Of a stretch of DNA of 55,722 nt, positions 52,417-55,722 are shown in pieces (position 1 is the first letter of the stretch; the number at the start of each line of letters is the position of its first letter). A program made the translations under genes and the position numbers. The notes beneath the pieces are model-generated. The model saw only the letters and a list, made by a program, of their open reading frames with translations, was not told the origin of the DNA and ran no database searches. Source of the stretch: an uncultured Methanobrevibacter sp. (lineage in GTDB: Archaea; Methanobacteriota; Methanobacteria; Methanobacteriales; Methanobacteriaceae); contig NZ_OMWA01000013.1 of NCBI RefSeq assembly GCF_900314615.1, positions 1 through 55,722 on the forward strand. The letters are read 5' to 3'.

Positions 52417-54687
52417 TTATTCCCCACTTTTTAATGACTCAACCATGTCCAGCTTTTTGATTTTGCGTGAAAACATCAGATTCACAAGTATTGACAATGC
52501 AAATGTTATTACGGCAGTCAATATGAAGTTTGAAAGAGATATTGACGGCAGGATATAGAATGAATCTCCGGATGACTCCCACATTATCGCCAGAATAACA
52601 TAACCTACAGGCAGACCCAATATGAATCCGGCAGCTGTAAACCATAAGTTCTGTGTCAGTAGCAAGCGTCTGAGAAAACCACTTTTAAATCCTAAAACCT
52701 TAAGTGTTGCAATTTCCCTTTCGATTTCTGTAAATGACAGCAGTCCCAAGTTGTAAAGAACAATAATCGCCAGAAGACTTGCAAAGAATATCAGAATGTA
52801 TATCAAAAGCCACATTGATTCAGTAAGCTCATCCCAGCTGGAAGTCATATCTTTCAGTGAACTGGCGGCTTTAACACCATCATAGCTTTGATTTACATGT
52901 TCGGCTGTTACTATGCTTGTTGGAGTATAGTTAAGGTCCAGGTCTTCCAGCTTATCTGCTGACATTATGAATCCCTGAGATATAGGATCTGCATGGATTT
53001 TATCTATTTTTGTTTTGACCCATTTGTCCGAACCCATTATATGCCATTTTACAGTATCTCCCACTTTAACGTCCAGCATATCAGCCATTTTTTGCGATAT
53101 TGACACTTCCTCATCTTTAATGTCAACCTTATTCCAGTCGTAATCAGTCGGAGTTACAAGATCTGTGTTGTTAAGCACTGTCAGCGAACCTGATTTCTTT
53201 GCATCATCCGACTCTATTTCAATAGCTGACTCCATCAGCTTGTCACCGTTGACCGCTTTTGCCACGTCATCTATTTGAGCATCAGTTGCATTCTCTTCGA
53301 CAACAAGTTTTGAGTCATAATGATTAATCTGATTGTATTCCCACTCCTTTAAATCGTTCATTCCATCATACATTCCGAATGCACATACAAGAAGTGCACT
53401 GCATCCTATTACCCCAATAATTGTCATCAGTGCCCTGAACTTATTTCTTTTTGCATCACACCAGTTCCAGCGAACATTAAATGACAGGCGTTTCCAGATT
53501 GGCAGTTTCTCTAAAAACCCTGATGTGGATACTTTAGGCACTTTCGGTCTTATTGTATCTGCCGGTTTTTCATCAGAAATGCTTTTGACTGAATAGTATG
53601 AAACGGCAAGTGACATCAGAACCATGAGAACTGCAACATATACAAAGTTCATGCTCCATGCAGGATTCCATGACGGCAGCTTATAGGTTGCGCTCATTGA
53701 CGGATAGAACAGCTGAGGCAATGTCATAGGACCCAGAATTAAACCTAAAATGGAGCCTATCAACACCAGCCAGAAACCGTAGGAAATGTAATGCAGGATA
53801 ATTGAACTGTTTTTAAATCCGCTGGCCTTTAAAATACCTATTTGTGTTCTCTGATGAGTAATTATTCTTGTCATTGTTGTTAAAAGAATCAGCATTGCAA
53901 TAAGAATAAATACAACAGGGAAAATATCTCCCATCATCTTGTGCTGGTCCATCTCTTCTGAAAACTGGCTGACGCTTGAATGTTGTGACCTTTCAACAAA
54001 TGAACTGTAATAGCCGTCGAGCTTATATGACAGAATATCATTGAAGTTTTCAGGTGTTCCGTCAAATTTAACCTCTAAAACGTTATATAAAATGTTATCG
54101 CCAGGATATGCATTATGTGAAAGATATGCAAAACCAATCTTGTTAAAGTCCGGAATTACAGAATATGATGATGCGTGATAGACATATTCCGGTGAATATC
54201 CAAGTCCCTTAATTTCCTTTTCGATTTTGTGGCCTTCGAATTAAAAGGTAATGTTGTCTCCTACTTTAAGGCCCTTTGCATCTGCAAAACTTTTATCAAG
54301 CCATACGCCATCTTCATCATTAATGTCCAGCTTTTCACCTTCAATCAGATAGAATTTTGATATGGTGTTGTTTTCTACAAAATGCAGTGTAATTTCCGGG
54401 TCATTGTCAAAGTCCCCCACCGATTCTACCACATACTGTCGCTCCATCTGTGTGGTCGGCCCTAATAAATCAACCTGCTCCATATAAATATCGTTAATTC
54501 CATAAGAATAAATCCATCCGTCGGCAAGGTTGGTTTCATTGTAAAAATCATTGACATTAACTTCAAGGCCTACTGATTCTCCTCCGACACCTGCAAAGAC
54601 AAATACTCCTAAAAATGCCATTAAAAAAATAGATATAAATTGAGCTTTGTGCTTTGCGATGTCTCTCAACATCTTTTTGAAAAGCAT
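52417..54687 (-). pseudogene. FtsX/MacB-type permease broken by one nonsense codon
   Basis: The whole region reads in one frame as about 756 residues, collinear with the intact permease at 47252-49510. A TAA at 54241-54243 interrupts it at codon 149. The intact copy reads ISFEFDGEKIEKEIKG there; this copy reads ITF-stop-FEGHKIEKEIKG, so a GAA to TAA change explains it. Downstream codons remain open and conserved (GLGYSPEYVYHA..., HKMMGDIFPVVFILIAML), so the break is recent or is a sequencing error. The ATG at 54687 has GGTGA and lies 4 bases after the ATPase gene. A later ATG at 53952 could start a C-terminal fragment, but it has no ribosome site. Confidence 0.85.
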
Positions 54688-54691
54688 ACGC

Positions 54692-55396
54692 TCACCAGTC
54701 TAAATCAGTGACCTTCTGAGGATTTTCATTGATGACAATATTTTCTACCTGACCGTTTTTAATCCTGATTACCTTATCTGCAGCTTCAGCCAGGATTGCA
54801 TTGTGAGTTACAATAACAACTGTAGTATTCTGGTTGTTGCTCATGTCCTGAAGCAGATTCAAGATTAAAACACCTGTTTTTGAATCGAGAGCACCGGTCG
54901 GTTCATCGCATAAAAGCATTGTAGGCTGTTTGGCAACTGCTCTTGCAATTGAAACTCTTTGCTGTTCTCCACCGGACAGCTGTGCCGGAAACTGATTTGC
55001 ATGGTCTTTTAGGCCAACTGAATCCAATACATTCAAACCGTTGATATTGACATCTACAATATCCTTCATCAGCTCAACGTTTTCTAAAGCGGTCAGGTTA
55101 GGAATCAGATTGTAGAACTGGAAAATGAAACCAACATTCTTTGCCCTGTATGTAGTCAGCTGATTATCATTGAATGATTCAATATGATTGCCATTGACGA
55201 TAATCTGACCAGAGGTAACAGAGTCCAAACCTCCTAAAAGGTTTAGAAGTGTTGATTTACCTGCACCTGACGGTCCAAGGATTACAACAAATTCTCCTTC
55301 ATCAATTGTGAAGTTTACGTTATCCATAGCTTTTAAGATGTGATCACCGGATTTATATTCCTTGTTCACATCCTTAAATTCGATAATTGTACTCAT
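54692..55396 (-). CDS. ABC transporter ATPase, LolD/MacB type
   Basis: Energises a MacB-like permease. The 234-residue protein has Walker A GPSGAGKS (39-46 region), Q-loop FQFYNLIPNLTALENVEL, signature LSGGEQQRVSIARA, Walker B LLCDEPTGALDS and switch VTHN. It is intact, directly upstream of and in operon with the broken permease. GAAGG ribosome site. Confidence 0.93.
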   Translation of the reverse strand: MSTIIEFKDVNKEYKSGDHILKAMDNVNFTIDEGEFVVILGPSGAGKSTLLNLLGGLDSVTSGQIIVNGNHIESFNDNQLTTYRAKNVGFIFQFYNLIPNLTALENVELMKDIVDVNINGLNVLDSVGLKDHANQFPAQLSGGEQQRVSIARAVAKQPTMLLCDEPTGALDSKTGVLILNLLQDMSNNQNTTVVIVTHNAILAEAADKVIRIKNGQVENIVINENPQKVTDLDW

Positions 55397-55462
55397 TAAT
55401 ATTGCCTTCTTATTTTATTATTTTAATTGTTAGAATATATATTTTATTAAGTATTTGAACCA

Positions 55463-55484
55463 CCCCATCCTATAGAGGATAGGG
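55463..55484. repeat. GC-rich hairpin just beyond the group II intron
   Basis: CCCCATCCT (55463-55471) pairs with AGGATAGGG (55476-55484), nine pairs with one G-T and a 4-base loop. It is far richer in GC than its surroundings. No T run follows on either strand. Confidence 0.6.
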
Positions 55485-55529
55485 ATTCCTGAATTATTTT
55501 CACTTAATAAGGTTAATTTAAGTATATTA

Positions 55530-55566
55530 GTCGAATAAGAAGAGATGATTACTCATCTCCCCTCTT
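55530..55566 (-). ncRNA. group II intron domain VI (likely)
   Basis: On the minus strand GGGGAGATGA pairs with TCATCTCTTC (with G-T pairs) around a GTAA loop, followed by a TTATTCGAC end. The unpaired A near the 3' end would be the branch point. Confidence 0.55.
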
Positions 55567-55570
55567 CTAG

Positions 55571-55604
55571 GAACCGTACGTGTCCCTTTCAAGACATACG
55601 GCTC
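55571..55604 (-). ncRNA. group II intron domain V
   Basis: Exactly 34 bases: GAGCCGTA, TGTCTT, a GAAA tetraloop, GGGACA, a CG bulge, and TACGGTTC. The lower stem pairs 8 bases, the upper stem 6, and the 2-base bulge and GNRA loop are in the canonical places; the AGC catalytic triad is present in GAGCC. Confidence 0.85.
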
Positions 55605-55644
55605 GAGCATAGTTTATAAGAAAAAAAACTATTATTATTGTTAG

Positions 55645-55722
55645 TTAACCATACAAACATTCAAATGGAGTTCTATTCCGATGATTTATAATATAATCTT
55701 CGTACTCCTCATCATACGGAGT
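55645..55722 (-). CDS. C-terminal tail of the intron-encoded maturase/reverse transcriptase (partial)
   Basis: 25 codons then TAA, in frame to the window edge; the peptide ends HRNRTPFECLYG. Its place about 40 bases before domain V is that of the group II intron ORF end (domain IV). The family can only be inferred from position. Confidence 0.45.
   Translation of the reverse strand, partial: TPYDEEYEDYIINHRNRTPFECLYG

Larger units (their letters stand above)
55530..55722 (-). mobile_element. group II intron, 3' part (continues past the right edge)
   Basis: On the minus strand, in order: the end of an ORF (maturase/RT tail), a short linker, a classic domain V, and a domain VI-like hairpin. 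The 3' end is put at 55530 from the ATTCGAC ending, with a bulged-A candidate a few bases before it; this boundary is uncertain by some bases. The body and reverse transcriptase lie outside the window. Confidence 0.72.

Noticed and set aside
52417..53952. A separate 511-residue permease gene starting at an internal ATG
   Set aside because: The frame and homology extend upstream through the nonsense codon to 54687, and the internal ATG has no ribosome site; it is the second part of one broken gene.
54241..54243. Recoding (for example pyrrolysine) at the in-frame stop
   Set aside because: The codon is TAA, not TAG, and the paralogue has an ordinary Glu there, so a nonsense change is simpler.

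Overview
The window comes from an AT-rich methanogenic euryarchaeon, most likely a Methanobrevibacter or close relative (Methanobacteriales). Support: an archaeal histone, the start of a thermosome subunit, ribosomal protein S17e, Hel308, archaeal Elp3, methanofuran genes (mfnD, mfnF), archaeal lipid genes (tes-type radical SAM enzyme, carS), cbiD, a GHMP-type shikimate kinase and a large adhesin-like surface protein. Most genes have GGTGA/GGAGG ribosome sites; a few look leaderless. Many units end in a hairpin followed by a T run, as in bacterial intrinsic terminators.

Layout. 1-9000: thermosome start (partial), a coiled-coil protein with eight 31-residue repeats, a lysC-dapA-dapB-asd operon, S17e and chorismate mutase, shikimate kinase and a GT4 glycosyltransferase. 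9100-16500: cbiD, a CPHC thioredoxin-like protein, Hel308, two small proteins (DUF2098, PRC-barrel), Elp3, a DeoC-like aldolase with altered active-site residues, tRNA-Phe, tRNA-Val and a histone. 16700-26200: a tRNA methylthiotransferase, a zinc-finger protein, a homoaconitase/IPMI small subunit, the Tes-type enzyme facing carS, then truA, a membrane protein, wecB, mfnD and mfnF.

26300-40470 is the most interesting part. It holds two Opp/Nik-type ABC importers. One is split: binding protein, two permeases and a GNAT on the minus strand, with its ATPase pair on the plus strand. The other is a complete five-gene operon. Between them lie a nicotianamine-synthase-like gene directly after the first ATPase pair, a small 4Fe-4S protein and a second GNAT. 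A recurrent element (GTAATACTTTTTT, often as an inverted repeat and fused to the TATA box) marks the promoters of this island and was not noticed elsewhere. I read it as a candidate archaeal metallophore production and Ni/Co/Zn uptake system, similar in logic to the bacterial Cnt (staphylopine) system.

40457-46300: a MATE exporter, then metal efflux: two small PacL/DUF1490-like membrane proteins, a P1B-type ATPase with a 220-residue Cys/His/Asp-rich N-terminus, and an ArsR regulator with two operator-like repeats. 46473-55722: a DUF4012-like protein, an intact FtsX/MacB-type permease, an adhesin-like protein, a DUF1858 protein, a second MacB-type permease broken by one nonsense codon next to its intact ATPase, and, at the right edge, the 3' end of a group II intron (textbook domain V, likely domain VI and a short maturase tail).
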